A stretch of 64,000 nt of DNA from an uncultured Oscillibacter sp. (GTDB taxonomy: Bacteria > Bacillota > Clostridia > Oscillospirales > Oscillospiraceae): the NCBI GenBank assembly GCA_910576865.1, contig CAJTKE010000007.1, positions 1 through 64,000 of the forward strand, read 5' to 3'. The position numbers and the translations under genes were made by a program. Positions 47,703 to 56,700 of the stretch are shown in pieces (the stretch's first letter is position 1; each line of letters begins with the position of its first letter). The notes under the pieces are model-generated. The model worked only from the letters and a program-made list of their open reading frames with translations. It made no database searches and was not told the origin of the DNA.

Positions 47703-48395
47703 ATGTCTATCGCCGAAAACATCGCCCGTGTCCGGGCGAACATCGCCGCCGCCGCCCGGGAGGCGGGGCGGAGTCCGGAGGAGATCACCCTGGTGGGGGC
47801 CAGCAAGATGAACGGCGCCCCCGCCTGCCGGGAGGCCATCGCCGCCGGCATCGACGCCCTGGGGGAAAACCGGGTCCAGGAGATGACCGCCAAGCTGGCG
47901 GAGCACGCCTACGACGGCGCCCCCCTTCACTTCATCGGCCACCTCCAGCGGAACAAGGTGCGGCAGGTGGCGGGAAAGGTGAGCCTGATCCAGTCCGTCG
48001 GGTCCCTGGAGCTGCTGGAGGAGATCGAGAAGACCGCCGGGAAGCTGGAGATCGTCCAGGACATTCTCCTGGAGGTGAACATCGGCAGGGAGGAGGCCAA
48101 GAGCGGCTTTTTGCCTGAGCGGCTGCTCCCCGGGGCGGAGGCGGCGCTGGAAAAGAGCCACGTCCGGGTGCTGGGTCTGATGACCATTCCCCCGGCGGAG
48201 GCGGACCGGGAGGAAAATCTCCGGTATTTTGACAAAGTTCGGGCGCTCTTTCTTGACATGGAAGAGAAATTGTTTCATAATGGACTTCAGGTTCTGTCAA
48301 TGGGCATGAGCGGCGATTACGAGGACGCCGTCCGCGCCGGGGCCACCATGGTCCGGGTGGGAACCGCCATCTTCGGAAGCCGCCATTACACATAA
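47703..48395 (+). CDS. Pyridoxal phosphate homeostasis protein (YggS/PLPBP)
   Basis: 230 residues; alanine-racemase-like TIM barrel that binds PLP and buffers its level without enzyme activity. PLP lysine is Lys35 in LVGASKMNGA; ALGENRVQEM, HFIGHLQRNKVR, SGFLPE and SMGMSGDYEDAVRAGATMVRVGTAIFG are all typical. The gene stands just upstream of sepF, the usual order in Firmicutes. ATG at 47703 with AAAGAGG. Confidence 0.95.
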   Translation: MSIAENIARVRANIAAAAREAGRSPEEITLVGASKMNGAPACREAIAAGIDALGENRVQEMTAKLAEHAYDGAPLHFIGHLQRNKVRQVAGKVSLIQSVGSLELLEEIEKTAGKLEIVQDILLEVNIGREEAKSGFLPERLLPGAEAALEKSHVRVLGLMTIPPAEADREENLRYFDKVRALFLDMEEKLFHNGLQVLSMGMSGDYEDAVRAGATMVRVGTAIFGSRHYT

Positions 48396-48422
48396 GATCA
48401 TTGGATCATTGGGAGGTACGCA

Positions 48423-48860
48423 ATGAGTATCCTGGACGAGCTGAAAAAACTGACCCATCCCTATGAGGATGAGGACGAGGACCCCGCCATGTTCGACGAC
48501 GAGCTCCAGGAGCGGGACATGTTCGAGGAGCGCCGCCCCCGGGGCGACGACCGCCGGAGCAAGGTGGTGAACATTCACGCCACCACCCAGCTGAAGGTCA
48601 TCCTGGTGAAGCCGGAGCGGTTCGAGAACGCCTCGGAGATCGCCGACCAGCTGAAGGACAAGCGGACGGTGGTCCTGAACCTGGAGTCCACCAACAAGGA
48701 CGTGGCCCGGCGGCTCATCGACTTTTTGTCCGGCGTCGCCTACGCCGGAGAGGGCAAGATCAAAAAGGTCGCCGCCAACACCTACATCATCACCCCCTAC
48801 CACGTGGACATCGAGGGGGACCTGATCGACGAACTGGAAAACAACGGGCTGTATTTCTGA
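48423..48860 (+). CDS. sepF: Cell division protein SepF
   Basis: 145 residues. Membrane-binding N-terminal helix (MSILDELKKLTHPYEDED), acidic linker, and the SepF core (about 55-135): VVNIHATTQLKVILVKPERFENASEIADQLKDKRTVVLNLE, RRLIDFLSGVAYAGEGKIKKVAANTYIITP. Links FtsZ filaments to the membrane at the septum. Placed between yggS and divIVA, as expected for the Gram-positive division locus. Confidence 0.96.
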   Translation: MSILDELKKLTHPYEDEDEDPAMFDDELQERDMFEERRPRGDDRRSKVVNIHATTQLKVILVKPERFENASEIADQLKDKRTVVLNLESTNKDVARRLIDFLSGVAYAGEGKIKKVAANTYIITPYHVDIEGDLIDELENNGLYF

Positions 48861-48906
48861 TACCTGAAAGACATCCGGACCGGCAGACGGGGGAGGATAT
48901 GCGACT

Positions 48907-49788
48907 ATGCTGACACCGCAGGAGGTTTCCGCCCGCTCTTTCACCAAGACGATGATGGGCGGCTACAACATGACCATGGTGGACGAGTTCCTGGACGAGC
49001 TCACCGAGGACTACACATCCCTCTACAAGGAAAACACGGCGCTGAAGGCCAAGATGAAGGTCCTGGCCGAGGCGGTGAAGGAGAACCAGGCCAAGGTGGA
49101 GGAGTACCGGGCCACGGAGGACTCCATGCGGGCCGCCCTCCTGGCCGCCCAGCGGATGGCGGACTCCATCGTCAAGGAGGCGGAGGAGAAGCGGGACGGC
49201 ATCCTCCGGGAGGCGGAGGACGCCGCCCGGGAGAAGCTGGACGGCTTCCGCAAGGACGCGGAGCAGTGCGACAAGCGCCTCCAGCTGGGACAGGAGGAGC
49301 TCCAGCGCTTCATTGCCGAGTCCCGGGCCCTGTGCGAAAAGCAGCTGAAATTCCTGGACGAGTTCCCCACCATGCCGCTGGAGAAGGCGGAGGACGGGGA
49401 GGACGAGGCCGGCGTGGTGGAGGAGATCGAGGAGAAGATTCTCTCCGCCTCCGCCGCCGGGGAGGACCCCGACGCCCCCCGGGCGGAGAGCGCGCCGGAG
49501 CAGCCGGAGCCCCCGGCGGGGCCCGGCGTGGTGGACGAGGTCTTCCGTGTCCTGGTGGCCGGGCCCCAGGGCGCCGAGTCCCAGGGCCCCGGGCGGCAGG
49601 ACGCCCCCCAACAGGCCGCTTCCCCGGCCCGGCCCGCGGCCCCCGCCGCGGCCCCCACGCCCTCGGCGGAGAAGCTGCTGGACACCCTGGCGGCGGCGGA
49701 GCAGGAGACCGAGGACCTGAGCGCCACCCGGCGGGTGAACATCAACGAGCTGAAATTCGGCCCCAATTACCGGGGCGGGGCGGACTGA
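48907..49788 (+). CDS. DivIVA domain-containing protein
   Basis: 293 residues. N-terminal lipid-binding DivIVA motif (MLTPQEVSARSFTKTMMGGYNMTMVDEFLDELTEDY), then a coiled coil (about 35-160) and a long Pro/Ala/Glu-rich tail (about 165-270) before a short conserved end (RRVNINELKFGPNYRGG). Scaffold that recognises curved membrane at septum and poles. Follows sepF by 46 bp. Whether it should be named divIVA or gpsB-like is open; length favours DivIVA. Confidence 0.93.
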   Translation: MLTPQEVSARSFTKTMMGGYNMTMVDEFLDELTEDYTSLYKENTALKAKMKVLAEAVKENQAKVEEYRATEDSMRAALLAAQRMADSIVKEAEEKRDGILREAEDAAREKLDGFRKDAEQCDKRLQLGQEELQRFIAESRALCEKQLKFLDEFPTMPLEKAEDGEDEAGVVEEIEEKILSASAAGEDPDAPRAESAPEQPEPPAGPGVVDEVFRVLVAGPQGAESQGPGRQDAPQQAASPARPAAPAAAPTPSAEKLLDTLAAAEQETEDLSATRRVNINELKFGPNYRGGAD

Positions 49789-49813
49789 CCGCCCCGGAGG
49801 GAGGGTGAGGCCC

Positions 49814-50710
49814 ATGACCGGACAGCGGCCCATCATCGCCTTTCTCTACGACTTCGACAAGACCCTCTGCACCACGGACATGCAGGACTACGCCTTCATC
49901 CCAAGCCTGGGGATGACCCCGGCGGAGTTCTGGGCGGAGGCCAACGGCTTCGGCCGGCGGAACCGGATCGACGGGATCCTGGCCTACATGTACATCATGC
50001 TCCGGGAGGCGGAGCGGAAGAACCTCCCCTTCACCCGGGAGGACCTGGTGGAGAAGGGACGGGGCATCGAGCTCTTCCCCGGGGTGGAGGACTGGTTCTC
50101 CCGGATCAACGCCTTCGGCGAGGCCCGGGGGGTCCGGGTGGAGCACTACGTCATCTCCTCCGGCCTCCGGGAGATCATCGAGGGGTCCTCCATCAGCCAC
50201 GAGTTCAAGGAGATTTACGCCAGCGAGTTCTATTACGACGAAGCGGGCCGGCCCGTCTGGCCCAAGCTGGCGGTGAACTTCACGGCGAAGACCCAGTTCG
50301 TCTACCGGATCAACAAGGGGGTCCTGGACGTCTCCGACGACAAGACCCTCAACGACTCCATGCCCGACGACAGCAAGCGGGTGCCCTTCCACAACATGAT
50401 CTACATGGGGGACGGGCTCTCGGACGTGCCTTGCATGAAGATGATGCGGGCCTACGGCGGGCAGGCCATCGCCGTCCATCAGGCGGCCAACCGGGCCGGG
50501 GTGGAGGAGCTGCTGGCCCGGGGCCGGGTGGACTACATCTTCCCGGCGGACTACCGGGAGGGCACGGGCCTGGACGAGACGGTGAAGAACATCATCCGCA
50601 AGATGGCCATCTCGGACCGGCTGTGGGAGGAGAACCTCCGCCAGCTGAGGCACCTGGGGGAGGACGTGCTCCCGGATCAGGTGGGGCTGTTTTCCAATTT
50701 GAATCCTTGA
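49814..50710 (+). CDS. HAD-family hydrolase (phosphoserine phosphatase-like)
   Basis: 298 residues. Motif I DFDKTLCTTDMQDY (Asp13, Asp15), motif II VISSGLREIIEG, and motif III/IV NMIYMGDGLSDVPCMKMM. The long helical cap and the DFDKTL start match the PSP/MtnX-like branch. Possible substrates include phosphoserine, which would complete serine synthesis (serA and serC are present and serB is not seen nearby), but this is speculation. ATG at 49814, GGAGGG upstream; GTG at 49805 is an alternative. Confidence 0.87.
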   Translation: MTGQRPIIAFLYDFDKTLCTTDMQDYAFIPSLGMTPAEFWAEANGFGRRNRIDGILAYMYIMLREAERKNLPFTREDLVEKGRGIELFPGVEDWFSRINAFGEARGVRVEHYVISSGLREIIEGSSISHEFKEIYASEFYYDEAGRPVWPKLAVNFTAKTQFVYRINKGVLDVSDDKTLNDSMPDDSKRVPFHNMIYMGDGLSDVPCMKMMRAYGGQAIAVHQAANRAGVEELLARGRVDYIFPADYREGTGLDETVKNIIRKMAISDRLWEENLRQLRHLGEDVLPDQVGLFSNLNP

Positions 50711-50723
50711 GTCTGCAAGAAGC

Positions 50724-50756
50724 GACGGGACCGCCTGGGGCGGCCCCGTTTTTTCT
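50724..50756 (+). terminator. Terminator of the division/HAD unit
   Basis: ACGGGACCGCC/GGCGGCCCCGT (one mismatch) followed by TTTTTT. Confidence 0.7.
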
Positions 50757-50782
50757 TCCTGATCCGTCCCTGGCGCAAAGTA

Positions 50783-50811
50783 TTGCAAATCTTGTCCTCC
50801 TGTGGTACAAT
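50783..50811 (+). promoter_or_regulatory. Promoter of the dCMP deaminase gene
   Basis: TTGCAA (50783-50788), 17-nt spacer ending TGG, TACAAT (50806-50811). Confidence 0.7.
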
Positions 50812-50837
50812 GGAGCATCAAAAAAGGGGGAGCGCCT

Positions 50838-51317
50838 ATGAGCCGGATCAGCAAGGAAAACTATTACCTGGACATCGCCGAGACCGTCCTGGAGCGGGCC
50901 ACCTGCCTGCGGCGGGTCTACGGGGCCATCATCGTGACCAACGACGAGATCATCTCCACCGGCTACAACGGCGCGCCCCGGGGGCGGGCCAACTGCGTCG
51001 ACATGGGCTACTGCTCCCGGGAGGCCCTTCAGGTCCCCCGGGGGGAGCGCTACGAGCTCTGCCGCAGCGTCCACGCCGAGGCCAACGCCATCATCTCCGC
51101 CGCCCGGCGGGACATGGCGGGGGGCACCCTCTACCTGGTGGGGCGGGACGCCCGGACCGGGGAGCTGCTGGGGGACGCCACCTCCTGCTCCATGTGCCGC
51201 CGCATGGTCATCAACGCCGGGCTGGAGCGGGTGGTCATCCGCCGGACGGAGACGGAGTTCGAGGTCATCCAGGTGGCCGGCTGGATCGCGGAGGACGACG
51301 CCGTTCCTTTTTCTTGA
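50838..51317 (+). CDS. Cytidine/deoxycytidylate deaminase family protein (dCMP deaminase-like)
   Basis: 159 residues. Zinc site HAEANAI (His79, Glu81) and SCSMCRRM (Cys117, Cys120). ATCLRRVYGAIIVTNDEIISTGYNGAPRG and the inserted Cys/His region before HAE (NCVDMGYCSRE) are typical of ComEB/dCMP deaminases, which turn dCMP to dUMP for dTTP synthesis. ATG at 50838 with GGGGGAGCG. Independent promoter; followed by the pyruvyltransferase fusion gene. Confidence 0.92.
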   Translation: MSRISKENYYLDIAETVLERATCLRRVYGAIIVTNDEIISTGYNGAPRGRANCVDMGYCSREALQVPRGERYELCRSVHAEANAIISAARRDMAGGTLYLVGRDARTGELLGDATSCSMCRRMVINAGLERVVIRRTETEFEVIQVAGWIAEDDAVPFS

Positions 51318-51423
51318 AAGAAAAAGGAACCAAAAAGAACTTCAGCACGCTACCAGGTCTGGTAGGTCACCAAGCCGAAGCGACGGCAACGTGAAATTTC
51401 TTCCGACGAAAGGAAGGATTTGC

Positions 51424-53751
51424 TTGAAAGCGGGACTTCTCACCTTTTATCATCTGCACCACTACGGCGCGCTTCTCCAGGCCGTGGCCACACGGAGGGT
51501 CCTGGCCTCCCTGGGCTGGGACTGCGAGACCATCGACTACTATGTCAATCAGGACAACCGCATCCTGAAGCCCCCCACGACCCTCGGCCGGACGGCCGGC
51601 GACGCCTGTAACGCCCTCCACTACGCCGCCCTGAGGCGGCGGGCCCGGCGGTTTGAGGACTTCTCCAGGGCGAACCTGCCTCTGACGCCCCGGCGCTATG
51701 AGAGCCGGGAGGAGCTGCGGACGGCGCCGCCGCCCTGCGACCTGCTGATCTCCGGCAGCGACCAGATCTGGAACCCCACCATCTTCCCCGACGGGCGCTT
51801 TGACCCCGTATTTTTCGGCGCGTTCTCCTCCCTGCGGAAAATCGCCTACGCCCCCTCCTTCGGCGTGGGGCGCCTGCCCGAGGGCATGGAGGGGGAGCTG
51901 AGGGAGTATCTCGCGGGCTTCTCCCACCTCTCCGTCCGGGAGGCGGCGGGACGGGACATCGTCCGGGAGGCGGCGGGCCGGGAGGCCCAGGTGGTGCTGG
52001 ACCCCACGCTGCTGCTGACGGCGGAGGAGTGGTCCTCCCTGGCGGCGGAGCGGACGGTCCGGGGGGAGTATATCCTCTGCTACTGCATCTCCCGCTCCGG
52101 GGCCCTGGAGCCCCACATCCGCCGTCTGGCGAAGGAGACGGGCCTGCCGGTGGTCCAGCTCTGCGGCACCCGGCACAAGCTCCACCCCAGGGCGAAGCTG
52201 ATCTTCGACGCGGGCCCGGCGGAGTTCCTGAGCCTGTTCCAGAACGCCGCTTTCGTCTGCACCAACTCCTTCCACGGGACGGTGTTCTCCGTCCAGTTCC
52301 GGCGGCCCTTCCTCACCGCCGTGGCCCCGGCGGAGCTCCGGGAGCCGGAGCGGTCCCGGACCTTCAGCCTGCTGAGCCGCTTGGGGCTCACGGAGCGGAT
52401 CGTGGGCGGTGACGCCGCCCCGCCGCCGGAGAGTCCCGACTGGGACGCCGCCGGAGAGCGCCTTTCCGCCGCCCGGCGGGAGTCCCTGGCCTATCTGAAG
52501 GCCGCTCTGGCAGACGAGCCCTGGCCGGAGGCCGGAGAGGCTGAAAAAGAGACGCCGGTTGAAAAGAAGCCTCCCGCTGAGAAGGAGCCCCCCCTGCTGG
52601 CGGACCACGACCACTGCACCGGCTGCTCCGCCTGCGCCGCCGCCTGTCCCAGGGACGCCATCTCCCTGGTCCGGGACCGGGAGGGCTTCGCCTTTCCCAG
52701 CCTGGACCCGGAAAAGTGCGTCCACTGCGGCGTCTGCACCAGAACCTGCCCCGTCCTCCGGGAGCGGGAGGACAAGCCCCTCCCCGCCGCCTTCGCCGCC
52801 TGGAACCGGGAGGCGGACGTCCGGCGGGACTCCACCTCCGGCGGGGCCTTTTCCGCCCTGGCGGACTATGTGCTGGAGGGGGGCGGCGTGGTCTTCGGCG
52901 CGGCCCTGGACGGGCGGCAGCACGTGCGGCACATCGCCTGCTTCCGCAAGGAGGACCTCTGGCGCCTCCGGGGGTCCAAGTACGTCCAGAGCGATCTGGA
53001 GGGGATTTTCCGGGAGGTGAAAAAGTGCCTGGAGACCCGGCCGGTCCTGTTTTCCGGCACGCCCTGCCAGGTGGACGGGCTGTACCGCTATCTGGGGGAG
53101 CGGCCGGACAATTTGACCACCTGTGATCTGGTGTGCCACGGCGTGCCCTCCCCCGGCGTGTGGGAGGACATGGCCCGCCACATCGAGGGAAAGCGGGGCC
53201 GGGGGCTTCAGACCGTCCGGTTCCGCAACAAGGTGGAGGGCTGGAAAAACAGCCACTTCACCGCCGTCTACGACGACGGCACCGTGGACACCCGGCCGCT
53301 GTATGAGACGGAGTTTGGCCGGGGCTTCGGCCGGGTGCTGTTCCTGCGGCCCGGCTGCCACCGCTGCCCCTACGCCAGTTTGAACCGGCCCGGGGATTTC
53401 ACCCTGGGAGACCTGTGGGGCCTCCGGCCCGACGAGCTGCCGGAGGAGCAGACGAAGGGCGTCAGCCTCCTGCTGGTGAACACCCCCCACGCCAGCCACA
53501 TCTTCGACCAGCTCCCCCTGGCCCGCCGGCCCTTCCCCCTGGAGCGGGCCGTCCAGGGGAATCCCCAGCTGGCCTCCCCCACCCCCCGGCCGGCGGAGCG
53601 GGAAGCCTTCTTCACCGCCTACGCGTCGGAGCCCTTCGACCGGGTGGTCCGGCGCTTCTGCGCCCCGCCGTCCCTGCCCGCCCGGGCGGCGAGGCGGGTC
53701 CTTCCGGAGAAGGTTGCGGAAGGGCTGAGGAAACTGATTAAAAGAGGATGA
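51424..53751 (+). CDS. Polysaccharide pyruvyl transferase - FrhB/F420-type oxidoreductase fusion
   Basis: 775 residues, two enzymes in one chain. Residues 1-370: polysaccharide pyruvyl transferase (MKAGLLTFYHLHHYGALLQA, LISGSDQIWNP, VCTNSFHGTVFSVQF). Linker of Glu/Pro/Lys about 365-390. Residues about 390-775: two 4Fe-4S ferredoxin motifs (CTGCSACAAACP, CVHCGVCTRTCP) then the coenzyme F420 hydrogenase beta-subunit-like part (TSGGAFSALADYVL, LFSGTPCQVDGLYRYL, DLVCHGVPSPGVW, CHRCPYA). Such pairs occur in exopolysaccharide or wall-glycan loci of gut Firmicutes and Bacteroidota. Start TTG at 51424 fits the domain start and its AGGAAGGA site better than GTG at 51391. Pyruvylated glycans can be SLH ligands, a possible link with the SLH proteins here. 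Confidence 0.92.
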   Translation: MKAGLLTFYHLHHYGALLQAVATRRVLASLGWDCETIDYYVNQDNRILKPPTTLGRTAGDACNALHYAALRRRARRFEDFSRANLPLTPRRYESREELRTAPPPCDLLISGSDQIWNPTIFPDGRFDPVFFGAFSSLRKIAYAPSFGVGRLPEGMEGELREYLAGFSHLSVREAAGRDIVREAAGREAQVVLDPTLLLTAEEWSSLAAERTVRGEYILCYCISRSGALEPHIRRLAKETGLPVVQLCGTRHKLHPRAKLIFDAGPAEFLSLFQNAAFVCTNSFHGTVFSVQFRRPFLTAVAPAELREPERSRTFSLLSRLGLTERIVGGDAAPPPESPDWDAAGERLSAARRESLAYLKAALADEPWPEAGEAEKETPVEKKPPAEKEPPLLADHDHCTGCSACAAACPRDAISLVRDREGFAFPSLDPEKCVHCGVCTRTCPVLREREDKPLPAAFAAWNREADVRRDSTSGGAFSALADYVLEGGGVVFGAALDGRQHVRHIACFRKEDLWRLRGSKYVQSDLEGIFREVKKCLETRPVLFSGTPCQVDGLYRYLGERPDNLTTCDLVCHGVPSPGVWEDMARHIEGKRGRGLQTVRFRNKVEGWKNSHFTAVYDDGTVDTRPLYETEFGRGFGRVLFLRPGCHRCPYASLNRPGDFTLGDLWGLRPDELPEEQTKGVSLLLVNTPHASHIFDQLPLARRPFPLERAVQGNPQLASPTPRPAEREAFFTAYASEPFDRVVRRFCAPPSLPARAARRVLPEKVAEGLRKLIKRG

Positions 53752-53753
53752 AG

Positions 53754-53783
53754 AAAGCCCCCGGGAGCTCCCGGGGGCTTTTT
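53754..53783. terminator. Bidirectional terminator between convergent genes
   Basis: AAAGCCCCCGGGAG/CTCCCGGGGGCTTT palindrome with T-tail, between the fusion gene and the minus-strand glycosyltransferase gene. Confidence 0.8.
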
Positions 53784-53792
53784 ATCACGTTG

Positions 53793-56700
53793 TCAGTCCT
53801 CCCGGCGGTCCTCCGCCAGCAGCTCCTGCCGCAGCCGCCGGGCCCGGAGGAGCTCCAGCTCGAAGTCCTGGCGGTTTTTCCGGTTGATGGTCTCCAGGAT
53901 CATCCCGGCGAAGAAGGACTGAATCGCCGCGATGGCGGTGAAGCCGCAGACGATCAGCGTGGGCAGGTTGGGCACCTGCCCCGTCTTGGAGTACAGGAAC
54001 AGGATGGGCACGAAGAACACCAGGGCCAGGGCCATCAGCACCGCGGCGATGCCGCAGAAGAACAGCTGGGGCCGGTAGGTCTGGAAGAGGCGGAGGATGG
54101 TCCGCAGCACCTTCACGCCGTTGGAGACGGTGTCCAGCTTGGACTCGCTGCCCTCCAGGCGGTCCCGGTAGTCCACCACCACGTTCTCCAGGCGCATGTT
54201 TTTGTCAATGGCGTGGATGGTCATCTCCATCTCGATCTCGAAGCCCTTGGACAGCACCGGGAAGGTTTTCACGAACTGGAAGCTGAAGGCCCGGTAGCCG
54301 GTCATGATGTCCTTGATGCCGCTTCGCACCAGGTCGTTTCCGAAGTTGTGGAAGGGGCGCTTGTTCTCCTGGAAGTAGGTGGAGGACAGCCGGTCCCCGA
54401 TGACCATGTCGGCCTGCCGCCGCAGCACCGCCTCCGCCATCTCCCGGGCGTTCTCCGCCGGGTAGGTGTCGTCGGCGTCCACCATCAGGTACACCTCCGC
54501 GTCGATCTCCCGGAACATCCGGCGGATGACGTTGCCCTTCCCCTGCCGGCGCTCCCGGCGGACCACGGCGCCGTGGGCCCGGGCGATTTCCGCCGAGCCG
54601 TCGGTGGAGTTGTTGTCATAGACGTAGACCACGGCCTCCGGCAGCTCCCGCCGGAAGTCGTCCACCACCTTGCCGATGGTCCGGCACTCGTTGTAGCAGG
54701 GGATCAGCACGGCGATCCTGTCCATCCGGGAGGAGGCCGGGGCCTCGTCATAAACCGCTCCGGCGGTCTCGGGGATGGGGGCGGGCTGGGGAATTTCCTC
54801 CGCCGGTGCGGGGCACAGCTCCCGGTTCCGCAGGCACACGGTGCCAAAGGCCAGGGCCACGGTGATGAGCTGGACGGCGTAGACGTAGCGGAAGCTCTGG
54901 TGGTAGAGGACCAGGACCAGCCCCGCCATGTTGCCCAGCAGGGGGACCGAGGCCCAGAGGAGGGACTTCATCCGGTTCCCCCACCAGAACAGGGCCAGCA
55001 CCATCAGGAGGATGACATAGGGGCCTGAGCGCCAGAGGAGCATGTCGAAGAGGCTGTTGGCGTTGGTGTTCAGCGTTTCGTTGTACATCTGGCATAGGGG
55101 AGAAGGATTCCTGTATAAGTCACCATCACTCAAATTCCGAAGTTCGGGGGGAAAGTACTCTGAAATACCCTCAAGCTGCGATGAAGATATATACACGTAG
55201 TTTAAGGCCTTTTGGTTAAAGCCGTCTGAGGGCTGGCGGACATCCCACAGAAGGTCCATGCCGTCCAGCCGGTCCTTGATAACCACGTCCGGATATCTGC
55301 GCAAGGCGTCCAGATAGACGGTGAACGCCTCCCTTGCGGTGATTTTGCTGGGAACAAAAGGATACTCATAGGCAAGGTCGCCTCTATGCCAATAGTATCG
55401 GTCGTGTCCTGAATAGCGGTCATAGAACTCCCCCCACTGGTCAAGAGGCAGAACAGACTCCATGATTGCGTTGCTTTCCTCCGAAAGGGGGAGGTCCTTG
55501 TTGATGCAGGAGGCGGCGGCGCACAGCATGGTGGTATACGGGCTCATTCTGAACTCCAAGGATACATCCAGCAGGGTGAATACCGGCCCCTTGTAAACGG
55601 CGACCAGCAGGAGGCTCGCCAGGGAGATGGCCGCCAGGGAGAGCTTCACCTCCTTGAAGCGGCGGACTGTGGTCCACGCAAAGAGCAGAAGCAGGGCGAT
55701 GAACGGGACGATACCGTTGTGGCGGAGCCCGTAGATCAGGAACATATCCACAGGCATGGCGATGAGGAACCACCACTTCTGGAGAATCTCCATGTCCAGA
55801 ACCAGCCGGACCAGCAGATAGACCCCCCAGAGCAGTGCCAGTGTGTACGAGTAATCTTTAATTGGGCAAATACCCGAAATCACCTGATTGGGCAGCAGAC
55901 TGAACACCACGCCCAGGCCCGCCAGGAATTTGAAGGAGACGCCATTGTCGTAACCCAGCATCAGGAAATGCGTAAAAAGCAGGGCGAAAAAGAACATCTG
56001 CACGGCGGGAAGGGCGCCGGCGTGGGGACAAATATTAAGGATAGCCCGGTAGAGCAGTGTATGCAGGACCGGATGCCAATCATACAGCGGACTGATGCCG
56101 ACAGCCTGTTTCATTTGGTAGTAACAGTCTCCTACAAACCCGCCCGGCCAGAAGGCCCACAGGAGGATGAGCTGGCACAGGACCATGATGCCAAGCAGGG
56201 ACCAGAAGACCAGCCTCCGGTAGGGGGCCTCCTGCCGGGGCTTCCGGGCGGCGGTCAGAAGCTCCAGGCCCAGGAGCAGGAGATAGATGATGGGGATGAA
56301 CCACAGCGTCCCCAAAGAGAGGTAGAGAAGACCGTCCGGGGAGTAGTGCATCCGGGTGTTCCCGTCCAGGAAGAACCGCTGGCCGAAGGAGGCGAAGGAG
56401 GCGTACAGGGCCACCAGCGCGATGACAGCCGTCTTGCCCGGGGTCCGGTACTTCTCCAGGAGGCCCCGGGCCTTTCCGGAGAGCAGACACAGCGACGAGG
56501 CGGCGGTGAGGAGGATCAGGACCAGCCGGGTGAAGAAAGTGGGGGCGATCCGCTCCGAGGTGAAGAACAGCAGCAGCCAGCTCAGCGCCAGCAGGGCCAG
56601 GACGGTCGGCCGGGGCTTGGCCTTGTAAACGAGGCCCAGGCCGTAGAGCAGGAGGGACCAGAGGAAGATCAGAGCGATCGCCGCCCCGAGGTTGTAGACG

